Shown: positions 40,471-48,566, counted from the first letter of the stretch. The stretch: 64,000 nucleotides of DNA from Bradyrhizobium sp. CSA112 (GCF_029051645.1 NZ_JAACFS010000018.1:1-64000); one strand, 5' to 3'. Translations and numbers: made by a program. The notes: a model not told the origin generated them from the letters alone.

Positions 40471-40932
40471 TCACAACACCTGATGCACGTCGATCACCAC
40501 GCGGTCGGCGTGGCGGGCGGCGGAGCCGATGAACAGGTTTTCCATCAGCCAGCGGTACTTTTCGCTGCCGGTCTCGAACCGCGGCACGGTGCGGCAATAG
40601 ATCAGCTTGGGATCGACCGGCTCGCCGCGCTTGAGCTTCTGCAGCAGTTCGACCGGGCCGAAGCGCAGGCCCTTGTTCTCGATATAGACCACCGCGCCGT
40701 CGTCGGTCTCGAAGGCGTACTTCGCCTCCAGCTCGATCAACTCGTTCGGCCGGATGATCTGGAAATCGGCGCCGAAGGCGCAGACCTTGCCGTTGACCTT
40801 CTCGCCCCTCACCTCGCCGCCTGTTATCGGAATGATCCGGCGCACGCCGGTGCCGATGTCGCCGGCCGAAGTCACCTCACCGATCCGGGCGGTGATGGTG
40901 AAGACGTATCTGGTCGAAAGCTGTGGGATCAT
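40471..40932 (-). CDS. DUF3237 family protein
   Basis: A 153-residue protein matching the DUF3237 pattern: LSTRYVFTITARIGEVTSAGDIGTGVRRIIPITGGEVRGEKVNGKVCAFGADFQIIRPNELIELEAKYAFETDDGAVVYIENKG, i.e. the RRIIPITGG and GADFQI blocks and an ETDDGA block, predicted as an antiparallel barrel. I start at ATG 40930-40932; the longer frame begins in the repeat upstream. Function unknown, but it is flanked by aromatic-acid genes and could bind or modify an aryl intermediate. Confidence 0.85.
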   Translation of the reverse strand: MIPQLSTRYVFTITARIGEVTSAGDIGTGVRRIIPITGGEVRGEKVNGKVCAFGADFQIIRPNELIELEAKYAFETDDGAVVYIENKGLRFGPVELLQKLKRGEPVDPKLIYCRTVPRFETGSEKYRWLMENLFIGSAARHADRVVIDVHQVL

Positions 40933-40963
40933 CGCGCCACCAAATTTTCGAGTGCAAAACATC

Positions 40964-41051
40964 GTAGCCCGGGTGGAGCGCAGCGTAACCCGGGGGCTCT
41001 CTCGTACCGGCTGAAGCTGTCCCGGATTGCGCTTCGCTCCATCCGAGCTAC
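40964..41051. repeat. Intergenic palindromic repeat, family 5
   Basis: GTAGCCCGGGTGGAGCGCAG at the left and TGCGCTTCGCTCCATCCGAG-CTAC at the right are complementary. It is a copy of the element at 12470-12548 and ends two bases before the stop of the TRAP permease. Confidence 0.85.
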
Positions 41052-41053
41052 CT

Positions 41054-42370
41054 CTATCCGGCCATACGTTGCGGCAGCCACAGCGCCAGTATCGGAAATG
41101 CGATCAGGATCACCAGCCGGATCAGGTCGGTCACCACGAACGGCATCACGCCCCGGAAGATCGTGGAAAACGACACGTCCTTGACGACGCTTTTGATGAC
41201 AAAGACGTTCATGCCGATCGGCGGAGAGATGAGGCCAAGTTCTACCGTCATCACGATGATGACGCCGAACCAGATCGGATCGAAGCCGAGATGGACGATC
41301 ACCGGAAAGATGATCGGCACCGTCAGGATGATCATGGCCATGGCGTCCATCAGACAGCCCAGCACCAGATACATCACCATGATGAGGGCGAGGATGCCGT
41401 AAGGGCCGAGCCCAAGGCCGGTGAGAAGTTCCGTCACCTTCTGCGGGGTCTGCGTCACCGTCAGGAAATAGCCGAAGATCAGCGCGCCGATCAGCACCGT
41501 GAACACCGCGGCCGCGGTGCGGGTGGCCTGCAGCAGCGAGTTCAGGATTTTCTCCTTGTCGAGCCGCCCGGTGAGCACGCCGATCAGGAACGCGCCGGTG
41601 GCGCCAACGCCGCCCGCCTCGGTGGGCGTGAAGCGCGGCAGGAACGGCAGACCGTAGAGCCCGCCGATGACGAAAACAAACAGCAGCACCGGTGCCCAGA
41701 TGTTCTTCAGGCCGGCAAAGCGCTCGCGCCATTTGGTCTGCGGACCCGTCGGCAGGAAGTCCGGCCGCAACCAGCCGATTACTGCGATCGTAAGCATGTA
41801 CATCGCAATAGCGAGCAGGCCGGGAATGATGCCGGCGATGAACAGTTTACCGATGTCCTGCTCGGTAATGATGCCGTAGACCGCGAGCACGGTCGACGGC
41901 GGCAGCATGGCGCCCAGCGTGCCGCCAGCCGCGATCACGCCGGTGGCGAAGGATTGCGGATAGCCGAAGCGGCGCATTTCCGGATAGGCCACCGCCGAAA
42001 AGGTAGCGGCAGTGGCGACCGACGAGCCGCAGATCGCGGCAAAGCCGCCACAGGCGCCGACGGTTGCGATTCCAAGCCCACCACGCAAATGGCCGACAAA
42101 TCCGTTGGCGGCGCGGAACAACTCGCGGCTCATGCCGGAATTGCTGACGAACGCCCCCATCAACAGGAACATCGGAATCACGCCGAACGTGTAGTCGGTC
42201 ACCGTGCGCATCGAGGTCTGGCCGACCATTTTCAGCGCCGGCGCGAAGCCGACCAGATAACCGAAGCCGCAGACGCCGACGAGGCCCATCGCCATGCCGA
42301 CGGGTACGCGCAAAAGCATCAGCGCAAACAGCGCGACAAACCCAACGACGGCGACGGCGTCTGTGCTCAT
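41054..42370 (-). CDS. TRAP transporter large permease (DctM family)
   Basis: A 438-residue membrane protein with about 12 hydrophobic segments. DctM marks are MLLRVPVGMAMGLVGVCGFGYL near the start, FGVIPMFLLMGAFVSNSGMSRELF near 90, GFAAICGSSVATAATFSAVAYPEM near 110-133, GTLGAMLPPSTVLAVYGIITEQDIGKLFIAGIIPGLL near 150-186, and GVIIVMTVELGLISPPIGMNVFVIKSV near the C-terminus. It carries out sodium- or proton-driven uptake together with the small permease and periplasmic protein upstream. Five bases separate it from the small permease gene. Confidence 0.95.
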   Translation of the reverse strand: MSTDAVAVVGFVALFALMLLRVPVGMAMGLVGVCGFGYLVGFAPALKMVGQTSMRTVTDYTFGVIPMFLLMGAFVSNSGMSRELFRAANGFVGHLRGGLGIATVGACGGFAAICGSSVATAATFSAVAYPEMRRFGYPQSFATGVIAAGGTLGAMLPPSTVLAVYGIITEQDIGKLFIAGIIPGLLAIAMYMLTIAVIGWLRPDFLPTGPQTKWRERFAGLKNIWAPVLLFVFVIGGLYGLPFLPRFTPTEAGGVGATGAFLIGVLTGRLDKEKILNSLLQATRTAAAVFTVLIGALIFGYFLTVTQTPQKVTELLTGLGLGPYGILALIMVMYLVLGCLMDAMAMIILTVPIIFPVIVHLGFDPIWFGVIIVMTVELGLISPPIGMNVFVIKSVVKDVSFSTIFRGVMPFVVTDLIRLVILIAFPILALWLPQRMAG

Positions 42371-42375
42371 GTCGC

Positions 42376-42885
42376 CTACTCCACCGTCTTCACTTTGGCA
42401 TCATGGATATCTTCCGGATGAAAGATCAGCCGGTAGGTACGGATCGCGATCAAGAGCACCGCGGCGCCGTCGCCGGCCCAGGCGATGGCGAAGAACGGCC
42501 AGGTCGGCATGTGCATGTCGAAGGTGAGCACGTTGTCGTTGTAGGTGCCGCGCACCTTGTCGAACAAGGTGTAGGTCTGCGCCGTCACGACGAACAGCAG
42601 CACCAGCGTCGCGAACACGTCGATCATGCGCTGGTATTTCGGGCCGACATTGGCCCAGACCAGATCGACGGTGATATGGCCGCCGCGATAGCTGGTGGCG
42701 GCGATGCCCCAGAAGATCAGGATGCCGAGCAGCATGCGCCCGATATCGAAGGAATCCGGGATCGCATAGTTAAGCGTGTTGCGCAGCAGGACACCGATGA
42801 AGATGTTCAGCGCCACGATACCGACAAAGCCGGCGGCGATCCATTCGATCGTGTCGATGAAACGATCCATCCACGCGCGATTCAT
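42376..42885 (-). CDS. TRAP transporter small permease (DctQ family)
   Basis: A 169-residue protein with four membrane segments (about residues 14-36, 50-66, 88-110 and 130-150). The DctQ pattern is visible in NIFIGVLLRNTLNYAIPDSFDIGRMLLGILIFWGIAATSYRGGHITVDLVW. It is the middle gene of the dctP-Q-M type operon. Confidence 0.93.
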   Translation of the reverse strand: MNRAWMDRFIDTIEWIAAGFVGIVALNIFIGVLLRNTLNYAIPDSFDIGRMLLGILIFWGIAATSYRGGHITVDLVWANVGPKYQRMIDVFATLVLLFVVTAQTYTLFDKVRGTYNDNVLTFDMHMPTWPFFAIAWAGDGAAVLLIAIRTYRLIFHPEDIHDAKVKTVE

Positions 42886-42963
42886 GTCCGCTCCGAGCGG
42901 CTGGCAATGGCAGGAGGAACGGCGGCAGGAGAATTCCTGCCGCCGGCCAAGGTGCTTACGTTT

Positions 42964-43980
42964 CTACTGCGCGAGCGCGTTGTATTTGGTGAGCGATGCC
43001 TTGAGCTCGGCGAGCGCCGCGTCCGGGTCGCCGCCGTTCTTCTTGACGCCCTCGCCCCAGGTCTTGACCAGCGGCTCGGCCGCCTTTTTCCACTGCGCGG
43101 TCTGCTCGGGTGTGAGCTTGTAGACTTCGTGACCCGACATCGCCTTGATCTTTTCGATGCCGCCATCCTCGTACTTGCCCCAGGGTTCGCCAACGCGGCC
43201 GGCGGCTTCCGTGGTGCAGTTGTTGTCGATCGCCTTCTTCTGCTTGTCGGACATCTGATTGTATTTGTCCTTGTTCATCACGAAGGCAAAGGTCGTGACA
43301 TAGATCGGTGCTTCGATGTGATACTTCGTCACCTTGTCGATGCCGAACAGCACCACTGATCCCCACGGGAACGTGACGGCGTCGGCCACACCACGTTCGA
43401 TGATGTCGCGCACCTCAGGCGCCGATGATTGCACGTTGGTACCGCCGAGCTGAGTTACGAAATTGGCCATGGTGGCGTGGGCGGGGCGGATCTTCATGCC
43501 CTTGATGTCGTCGGGCGTGACGATTTTCTTCGTGCGGGAGTGGAACGTCGAGGGGGAATGGATAAAGGCGAGGCAGAACTTGACGTCCTTCATCTCCTTC
43601 TCGGCGTATTTGCGATACCAGGCGTCGAGCGCCATCGAGCCGCCCTTGGCGTCCGACATCAGGAACGGCAGTTCGCCGGCGCCGATGATCGGGAAACGGC
43701 CGGGCTGGTAGCCGGGATTGACGTAGGTGATGTCGGCGATGCCGTCGCGCGCCATGTCATAGTGGTCGAACGCCTTGCCGAGCTGCTGGGCGGGGAACAC
43801 TTTGTATTTGACGGTGCCGCCGGTCTCCTTCTCGACCGCGGCACCCCAGTCTTCCAGCGCCTTCTGCAGCGGGTGCGAGGCCGGCACCCAGTGCGACAGT
43901 TTCAGCTCGAAGGTTTTTTCCTGCGCCAACGCAGGCGTCACACCGGCTGCAAGCAGCAGCGCCAACAACGCTTTTCTCAT
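42964..43980 (-). CDS. TRAP transporter substrate-binding protein (DctP family)
   Basis: A 338-residue periplasmic protein. Signal peptide MRKALLALLLAAGVTPALAQ, then EKTFELKLSHWVPASHPLQKALEDWGAAVEKETGGTVKYKVFPAQQLGKAFDHYDMARDGIADITYVNPGYQPGRFPII, the DctP fold start. TKKIVTPDDIKGMKIRPAHATMANFVTQLGGTNVQSSAPEVRDIIERGVADAVTFPWGSVVLF includes the Arg of IRPAH that usually pairs with the ligand carboxylate. I start at ATG 43978-43980, about eight bases after GGGGAG; another ATG six bases upstream is too close to it. The position between the aryl-CoA operon and pobA suggests an aromatic acid ligand (compare TarP). Confidence 0.93.
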   Translation of the reverse strand: MRKALLALLLAAGVTPALAQEKTFELKLSHWVPASHPLQKALEDWGAAVEKETGGTVKYKVFPAQQLGKAFDHYDMARDGIADITYVNPGYQPGRFPIIGAGELPFLMSDAKGGSMALDAWYRKYAEKEMKDVKFCLAFIHSPSTFHSRTKKIVTPDDIKGMKIRPAHATMANFVTQLGGTNVQSSAPEVRDIIERGVADAVTFPWGSVVLFGIDKVTKYHIEAPIYVTTFAFVMNKDKYNQMSDKQKKAIDNNCTTEAAGRVGEPWGKYEDGGIEKIKAMSGHEVYKLTPEQTAQWKKAAEPLVKTWGEGVKKNGGDPDAALAELKASLTKYNALAQ

Positions 43981-44128
43981 GGACATCTCTCCCCTGGCAT
44001 GACAGGCCATCTGCGCGGCCCCGTTATTTAACATGTTATCTAGCTCGCCCGCTTTTTCAAGGCGGACATCCGGCTGCATCGTTTTGCAGTGCGGCGCGGT
44101 TTTTGCAGCAACGCGCTTTGCCAAGACT

Positions 44129-44143
44129 GTTATATGATATAAT
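44129..44143. promoter_or_regulatory. AT-rich palindromic operator upstream of pobA
   Basis: GTTATATGATATAAT contains the palindrome TTATAT g ATATAA and matches the other two sites (GTTATAT-N3-ATAA-C/T). It lies 59 bases before the pobA start, in the 221-base region shared with the divergent TRAP operon. A looser relative, GTTATTTAACATGTTAT, is at 44023-44039 on the TRAP side. Confidence 0.6.
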
Positions 44144-44201
44144 CATCACTGCAAGTCCGCGGGCTACCGACCTGCAGACTACAGCAATCGGGGAGCCAGG
44201 A

Positions 44202-45371
44202 TTGAGGACAAAAGTAGCAATCATAGGTGCAGGTCCGGCAGGATTGTTGCTTGGGCAACTATTACACCTTTACGGGATCGAAAATATCATTCTCGAGCGC
44301 CAGACGGGCGAATATGTGCTCGGCCGTATCCGCGCCGGCCTGCTCGAGGAAGGCACGGTGGCGCTGCTCGACGAGGTCGGCGCCGGCGAACGCGCCCATC
44401 GCGAGGGACTGGTCCACCACGGCGTCGAACTCGCGTTCGGCGGCGCGCGCCACCGCATCGATATGTATGGCGCCACCGGCAAGACCGTCATGATCTACGG
44501 CCAGACCGAGGTCACGCTCGACCTGATGAACGCCCGCAAGGCGGCCGGCCTCACCACGGTCTATCAGGCCGCCGACGTCAAACCGCTCGATTTTGATACC
44601 GACCGCCCGCGCGTCAGCTATGTCAAGGATGGCGCCACCCACGAGATCGAATGCGACTTCATCGCCGGCTGCGACGGTTTTCATGGCGTCAGCCGCGCCA
44701 GCGTAAAACCGTCGGCGATCCAGACCTACGAGCGGATCTATCCGTTCGGCTGGCTCGGCATCCTGTCGGAAACCCCGCCGGTCAGTCATGAGCTGATCTA
44801 CAACAACCATGCGCGGGGGTTTGCGCTGTGCACCATGCGCTCGACCCACCGCAGCCGCTACTACGTGCAATGTCCGCTCGACGATCATATCGACCAATGG
44901 CCGGATGAACGCTTCTGGGAGGAACTGAAGAGCCGGCTGGACCAGAAGGCGGTCGACGAGCTTGTCACCGGGCCCTCGATCGAAAAGAGCATCGCGCCGC
45001 TCCGCAGCTTTGTCGCCGAGCCGATGCGCTTCGGCCGGATGTTTTTGGCCGGCGACGCCTCCCACATCGTGCCGCCGACCGGCGCCAAGGGGCTGAACCT
45101 TGCCGCCAGCGACGTGCATTACCTCTCGCAGGCATTTCGCGAGTACTACGACGAGAAATCCTCCGCCGGCATCGACGGCTATTCGGGACGCGCGCTGGCA
45201 CGGGTCTGGAAGGCGGTACGCTTCTCCTGGTGGATGACCTCGATGCTGCACAAATTTCCCGACCAGGGCGAATTCGGCGCGCGCATTCAGCTCGCCGAGC
45301 TGGAATATCTGGTGAGTTCGAAGGCGGCGTCAGCTTCGCTGTCGGAGAACTATGTGGGGTTGCCGTTTTAG
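44202..45371 (+). CDS. pobA: 4-Hydroxybenzoate 3-monooxygenase PobA
   Basis: A 389-residue FAD/NADPH monooxygenase converting 4-hydroxybenzoate to protocatechuate. It matches the classical PobA closely from end to end: VAIIGAGPAGLLLGQLLHLYGI, ILERQTGEYVLGRIRAGLLEEG, YGQTEVTLDLMNAR, IAGCDGFHGVSR (DG motif), YPFGWLGILSETPPVSHELIYNNHARGFALC, RSRYYVQCPL (substrate Ser/Arg region), FLAGDASHIVPPTGAKGLNLAASD and ENYVGLPF at the end. The start is TTG at 44202 with GGGGAG about six bases before it; no ATG is suitably placed. Protocatechuate ring-cleavage genes are not in the window. Confidence 0.95.
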   Translation: MRTKVAIIGAGPAGLLLGQLLHLYGIENIILERQTGEYVLGRIRAGLLEEGTVALLDEVGAGERAHREGLVHHGVELAFGGARHRIDMYGATGKTVMIYGQTEVTLDLMNARKAAGLTTVYQAADVKPLDFDTDRPRVSYVKDGATHEIECDFIAGCDGFHGVSRASVKPSAIQTYERIYPFGWLGILSETPPVSHELIYNNHARGFALCTMRSTHRSRYYVQCPLDDHIDQWPDERFWEELKSRLDQKAVDELVTGPSIEKSIAPLRSFVAEPMRFGRMFLAGDASHIVPPTGAKGLNLAASDVHYLSQAFREYYDEKSSAGIDGYSGRALARVWKAVRFSWWMTSMLHKFPDQGEFGARIQLAELEYLVSSKAASASLSENYVGLPF

Positions 45372-45383
45372 GATGTTGAAGCC

Positions 45384-45477
45384 GTAGGGTGGGCAAAAGG
45401 AGCGTTAGCGACGTGCCCACCATCTGTCACCGATCGTACTTGCAAATGGTGGGCACGCTTCGCTTTGCCCACCCTAC
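45384..45477. repeat. Intergenic palindromic repeat, family 3
   Basis: GTAGGGTGGGCAAAAGGAGC at the left is complementary to GCTTTGCCCACCCTAC at the right; inner GTGCCCACCAT/ATGGTGGGCAC. It follows pobA by 12 bases and may be its terminator. Confidence 0.85.
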
Positions 45478-45614
45478 AAAATCCTGCTCGCTTTGCGCTT
45501 CATCATCTCATTTCAAACGCCCCGTCGAAATCACGTTTAAAACTTTGTAGGCGGTGACTTCGTAACGCGCGTTGCGTTCAATGACGGCAACATCATCACG
45601 GACGCGAGTTGCAA

Positions 45615-46034
45615 ATGACAGCCACGGACATCCCCGAAGGCTTTGAACGCCGTACCCGCAAGAGCCCGCTCACCGACCCCTGGGAGCCGCTTTACTCCAA
45701 GCAGACCGACAAGGCCGTCATCATCGGGTTGCGTCTCGCAAGACCGCACACCAACGGCCGCGGCCTGATCCATGGCGGCCTGATTGCAGCGCTGGCTGAC
45801 GCCGCCATGGGCCATAGCTGCGCCCATTGCATGGGCGGGGTGTCTTCGCTGGTGACGATCGGTCTCGCAGTCGATTTCATCGGTACCGCCGAAGTCGGGC
45901 AATGGCTCGCGGTCGAGAGCGACGTCGTCAAAACCGGCAGAACGATCTGCTTTGCGCAGAGCCTGATCAAGGCCGATGACGTCGTGATCGCGCGGGCCAA
46001 CGCAACGTTTCGCGTGGTGCCGAAAAAGGAATGA
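45615..46034 (+). CDS. PaaI-family hot-dog thioesterase
   Basis: A 139-residue hot-dog protein. NGRGLIHGGLIAALADAAMGHSC (residues about 48-70) is the PaaI-type HGG motif with the conserved Asp in the following helix; SLVTIGLAVDFIGTAEVGQWLAVESDVVKTGRTICFAQSLI completes the fold. It would hydrolyse acyl- or aryl-CoA esters. I use the ATG at 45615 instead of the TTG six bases before. Whether it belongs to the aromatic island next door is open, since a repeat separates it from pobA. Confidence 0.85.
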   Translation: MTATDIPEGFERRTRKSPLTDPWEPLYSKQTDKAVIIGLRLARPHTNGRGLIHGGLIAALADAAMGHSCAHCMGGVSSLVTIGLAVDFIGTAEVGQWLAVESDVVKTGRTICFAQSLIKADDVVIARANATFRVVPKKE

Positions 46035-46035
46035 G

Positions 46036-46139
46036 GTCATTCCGGGATGGTGCGCTAGCACCAGACCCGGAATCTCGAGGTTCTCAGGTGCGCAATTGCG
46101 CACCATAGTTCGATGCTGCGCATCGCCCCGGAATGACGA
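46036..46139. repeat. Intergenic palindromic repeat, family 8
   Basis: GTCATTCCGGGATGG and CCCCGGAATGAC ends, with inner GGTGCGCAATTGCGCACC and CGATGCTGCGCATCG hairpins. It lies between convergent genes. Confidence 0.85.
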
Positions 46140-46141
46140 TC

Positions 46142-47035
46142 CTACCCGAAATGCCAGTCGGCCATTTCGGTCACGAGGTCGATGAACGTCCGCACCTTGG
46201 CCGACAGCAGCCGCGACGTCGGATAGACGATGTGGATCGGCATCGCCGGCTGTTCGAACTGCGCCAATACGATCTTGAGCCGCCGTGCCTTGAGCGATTC
46301 GGCGGCCTGGTAGGCCATCACCCGCGTCAGCCCGCCGTCCGCTTCGGCATATTGAATGGCGGCATCCGAGCTGTTGGTGGCGAAGCGCGGCGTGGTCGCG
46401 ACGCGGATCTCGCTGTTATCCTCGACGAAGCGCCAGTCGAGCGCCGCCGTCATGGCGCCGAACTGGATCGTATCATGGGCGGGAATCTCCCGTGGCCGCT
46501 TCGGCTCGCCGCGTGCTTTGAGATATCCGGGCGAGGCCACCACGATCCGCCGCATCTCGCCGACATGGCGCGCCACCAGGGTCGAGTCGGGCAGATGGCC
46601 GATTCTAACCGCGAGATCGACACCGTCTTCGACGAGGTTGATCATGCGGTCCGACAGGCGGAGGTCGACTCCGACGTCGGAATAGCGCTTGAGGTAAGCG
46701 GTTACGATTCCGCTGACGTGCAGCCGGCCGAACCCGACCGGCGCCGAGATGACGAGCTGTCCCTCCGGCCGCGTGCGCTCGCCCTCGATGGCAGCCTCCG
46801 CCTCCTCGACATCAGCCAAGATCCGCCGCGCGCGCTCCAGGTAACGTGAGCCCGCGTCCGTCAGCGTCACCTGCCGCGTGGTTCGTTGCAGCAGCCGCGC
46901 GCCGAGCCGATCCTCCAGCGCCGCAACCAGCCGCGTAACGCCCGAAGGCGACAGGCCGAGCTTGCGCGCCGCGGGGGCAAAGCCGCGCAGGTCGGCCACC
47001 GCGACGAAGGCCTGCATGCCGTCAATCCGGTCCAT
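46142..47035 (-). CDS. LysR-family transcriptional regulator
   Basis: A 297-residue regulator. N-terminal winged helix is FVAVADLRGFAPAARKLGLSPSGVTRLVAALEDRLGARLLQRTTRQVTLTDAGSRYLERA (residues about 8-67) with the LysR helix-turn-helix. The C-terminal type 2 periplasmic-binding-like effector domain follows (GQLVISAPVGFGRLHVSGIV; LRLSDRMINLVEDGVDLAVRIGHLPDSTLVAR). It is of the CrgA-like subgroup. I start at ATG 47033-47035 (MDRIDGMQAFV). It is divergent from a split-barrel flavoprotein gene, its most likely target. Confidence 0.92.
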   Translation of the reverse strand: MDRIDGMQAFVAVADLRGFAPAARKLGLSPSGVTRLVAALEDRLGARLLQRTTRQVTLTDAGSRYLERARRILADVEEAEAAIEGERTRPEGQLVISAPVGFGRLHVSGIVTAYLKRYSDVGVDLRLSDRMINLVEDGVDLAVRIGHLPDSTLVARHVGEMRRIVVASPGYLKARGEPKRPREIPAHDTIQFGAMTAALDWRFVEDNSEIRVATTPRFATNSSDAAIQYAEADGGLTRVMAYQAAESLKARRLKIVLAQFEQPAMPIHIVYPTSRLLSAKVRTFIDLVTEMADWHFG

Positions 47036-47039
47036 CCGA

Positions 47040-47060
47040 CTATTGCATATCCAGCAATAG
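47040..47060. promoter_or_regulatory. Palindrome at the LysR start, likely LysR operator
   Basis: CTATTGC (47040-47046), seven bases, GCAATAG (47054-47060) is a perfect inverted repeat. It lies 5-25 bases before the LysR ATG and about 92 bases before the divergent gene, and its T-N11-A core spacing is the usual LysR box form. Confidence 0.55.
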
Positions 47061-47151
47061 TGAAGTGTCAATTCGCAAGATTGTTTAATTTATGGAAACG
47101 TCCATCTTGTAGCTGAAGGACGACCGTTTTGGCGCTCCACGGGAAGCTTTG

Positions 47152-47781
47152 ATGTCCGACGTTCACACCTATTCCAGCGATGTCGCCTTCACCCCGGCGG
47201 TGAAAGCGATCCAGAGCCGCAAAGGCTCGCGCGAGGCCTATGCCAATGTCGAGCAGCGCGGCGGCTGGCGCGTCGAGATCGACGAAAACCTCGCCGGCTT
47301 CCTCGCGGAGACCACGAGCTTTTACCTTGCGACTGCATCGGCGGATGGTCAGCCCTATATCCAGCACCGCGGCGGACCGAAGGGCTTTGTCAAGATCGTC
47401 GACAAGAACACCATCGCGTTTGCCGATTACAGCGGCAACCGGCAGTACATCACTCAAGGCAACCTGTCGGAGAATCCGAGAGCGCATATTTTCGTGATGG
47501 ACTATACGCATCGCCGGCGTGTGAAGATCTGGGGCGAGGCGCGCGTGGTGGAAGACGATCCCGCTCTGACGAAATCGCTGATGCCGCAAGGATACAAGGC
47601 GAGGCCCGAGCAGGTCATCCTGTTCAAGATCTCCGCCTGGGACACCAACTGCCCGCAGCATATCCCGCAGAAGTTCGATGCTGCGGATGTTGCCCAAGCT
47701 CTCGCAGTGCGCGATGCCCGCATCGCCGAACTCGAAGCGGAGCTGGCCAGCTTGAAGGGCCAGCCCGCCTCGGCCGACTAG
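47152..47781 (+). CDS. Pyridoxamine 5'-phosphate oxidase-like (split-barrel) flavin-binding protein
   Basis: A 209-residue protein of the PNPOx-like FMN-binding split-barrel superfamily: FLAETTSFYLATASADGQPYIQHRGGPKGFVKIVDKNTIAFADYSGNRQYITQGNLSENPRAHIFVMDYTHRRRVKIWGEARVVEDD (residues about 49-140). A coiled-coil tail (VRDARIAELEAELASLKG) ends the protein. This family is often annotated only as pyridoxamine oxidase-related and probably acts as an FMN- or F420-dependent reductase; true PdxH activity is not implied. The ATG at 47152 is preceded by GGGAAGC. Confidence 0.85.
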   Translation: MSDVHTYSSDVAFTPAVKAIQSRKGSREAYANVEQRGGWRVEIDENLAGFLAETTSFYLATASADGQPYIQHRGGPKGFVKIVDKNTIAFADYSGNRQYITQGNLSENPRAHIFVMDYTHRRRVKIWGEARVVEDDPALTKSLMPQGYKARPEQVILFKISAWDTNCPQHIPQKFDAADVAQALAVRDARIAELEAELASLKGQPASAD

Positions 47782-47784
47782 TTC

Positions 47785-48519
47785 TCACGCGGCTTGCTCC
47801 TGCTGCACCGGCGCCCAGGCGAATTCCGGATAATACAGCAGCATCATCCGGTCGACATAGGCGGTGAGGTTGGCGAACTGCTCGGTCCGCTGCCGCAGCG
47901 CCGAGTCGAAGAACGGCGTCAGGATTCCGGCGAGCGCGCCGAAGGCGGTGGCGTCCATGCCGCACGGCGTTTCGCCCATCAGAAACGGCTTGTCGCCAAG
48001 CTGGACCGACAACGCAAACAGCGAGCGAACGGCAAGATCGACATCCTCTTCGGGGGCGTGGCGGCCAAGGCCGCTGAGCAGGTAATTCTCGGCGACGCGG
48101 AACTGCGCGTCCTCGCGCATCTTTTCGCGCAAGTGCACAGGCGCGCCGTCGAAGAAATGCGAAGGGCCCTTGGCAAAATTGTCGCCATCGACCCAGCGCG
48201 CGCCGACCAGCGCCCAATAGACATGGTGCTCGATCATCCGCTCGAACGCCCAGGCCTGCGCACGCGCCTGCAGGCTAAGCGGCGCGTCGAAATCGAAACC
48301 GTATTTGGCTTCCAGGTGCGCGCGAATGAAGGTGGAATCGGCGACCGTCTCGGCGTCATCGACGATGTAGGGCAATTGGCCCTTGGGCGAGGCCGGGGGC
48401 TTGGCCTTCTCCTTGCGATAGGCGAGACCGGCCATCTTAAGCTGAACCTCGGTTTTGGTCACAAAGGGGCTGATCTCCGGCAGGCCGAAACCGGCGCCGA
48501 AGCCGTAGAGGGTAATCAT
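47785..48519 (-). CDS. Metaxin/FAX-like glutathione transferase family protein
   Basis: A 244-residue GST-fold protein of the failed-axon-connections/metaxin-like branch. ITLYGFGAGFGLPEISPFVTKTEVQLKMAGLAYRKEKAKPPASPKGQLPYIVDDAETVADSTFIRAHLEAKYGFDFD (residues 2-77) is the variant thioredoxin fold with no standard glutathione Ser/Cys, followed by the helical domain with GDKPFLMGETPCGMDATAFGALAGIL near 175-200, the N-capping box region. A palindromic operator shared with the WYL regulator region lies 48-69 bases upstream of its ATG. Substrate unknown. Confidence 0.8.
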   Translation of the reverse strand: MITLYGFGAGFGLPEISPFVTKTEVQLKMAGLAYRKEKAKPPASPKGQLPYIVDDAETVADSTFIRAHLEAKYGFDFDAPLSLQARAQAWAFERMIEHHVYWALVGARWVDGDNFAKGPSHFFDGAPVHLREKMREDAQFRVAENYLLSGLGRHAPEEDVDLAVRSLFALSVQLGDKPFLMGETPCGMDATAFGALAGILTPFFDSALRQRTEQFANLTAYVDRMMLLYYPEFAWAPVQQEQAA

Positions 48520-48566
48520 TCTGGTCTCCCGATCTCCTAAAAACGTGCCGGAGGCTAGCGCCCCCC

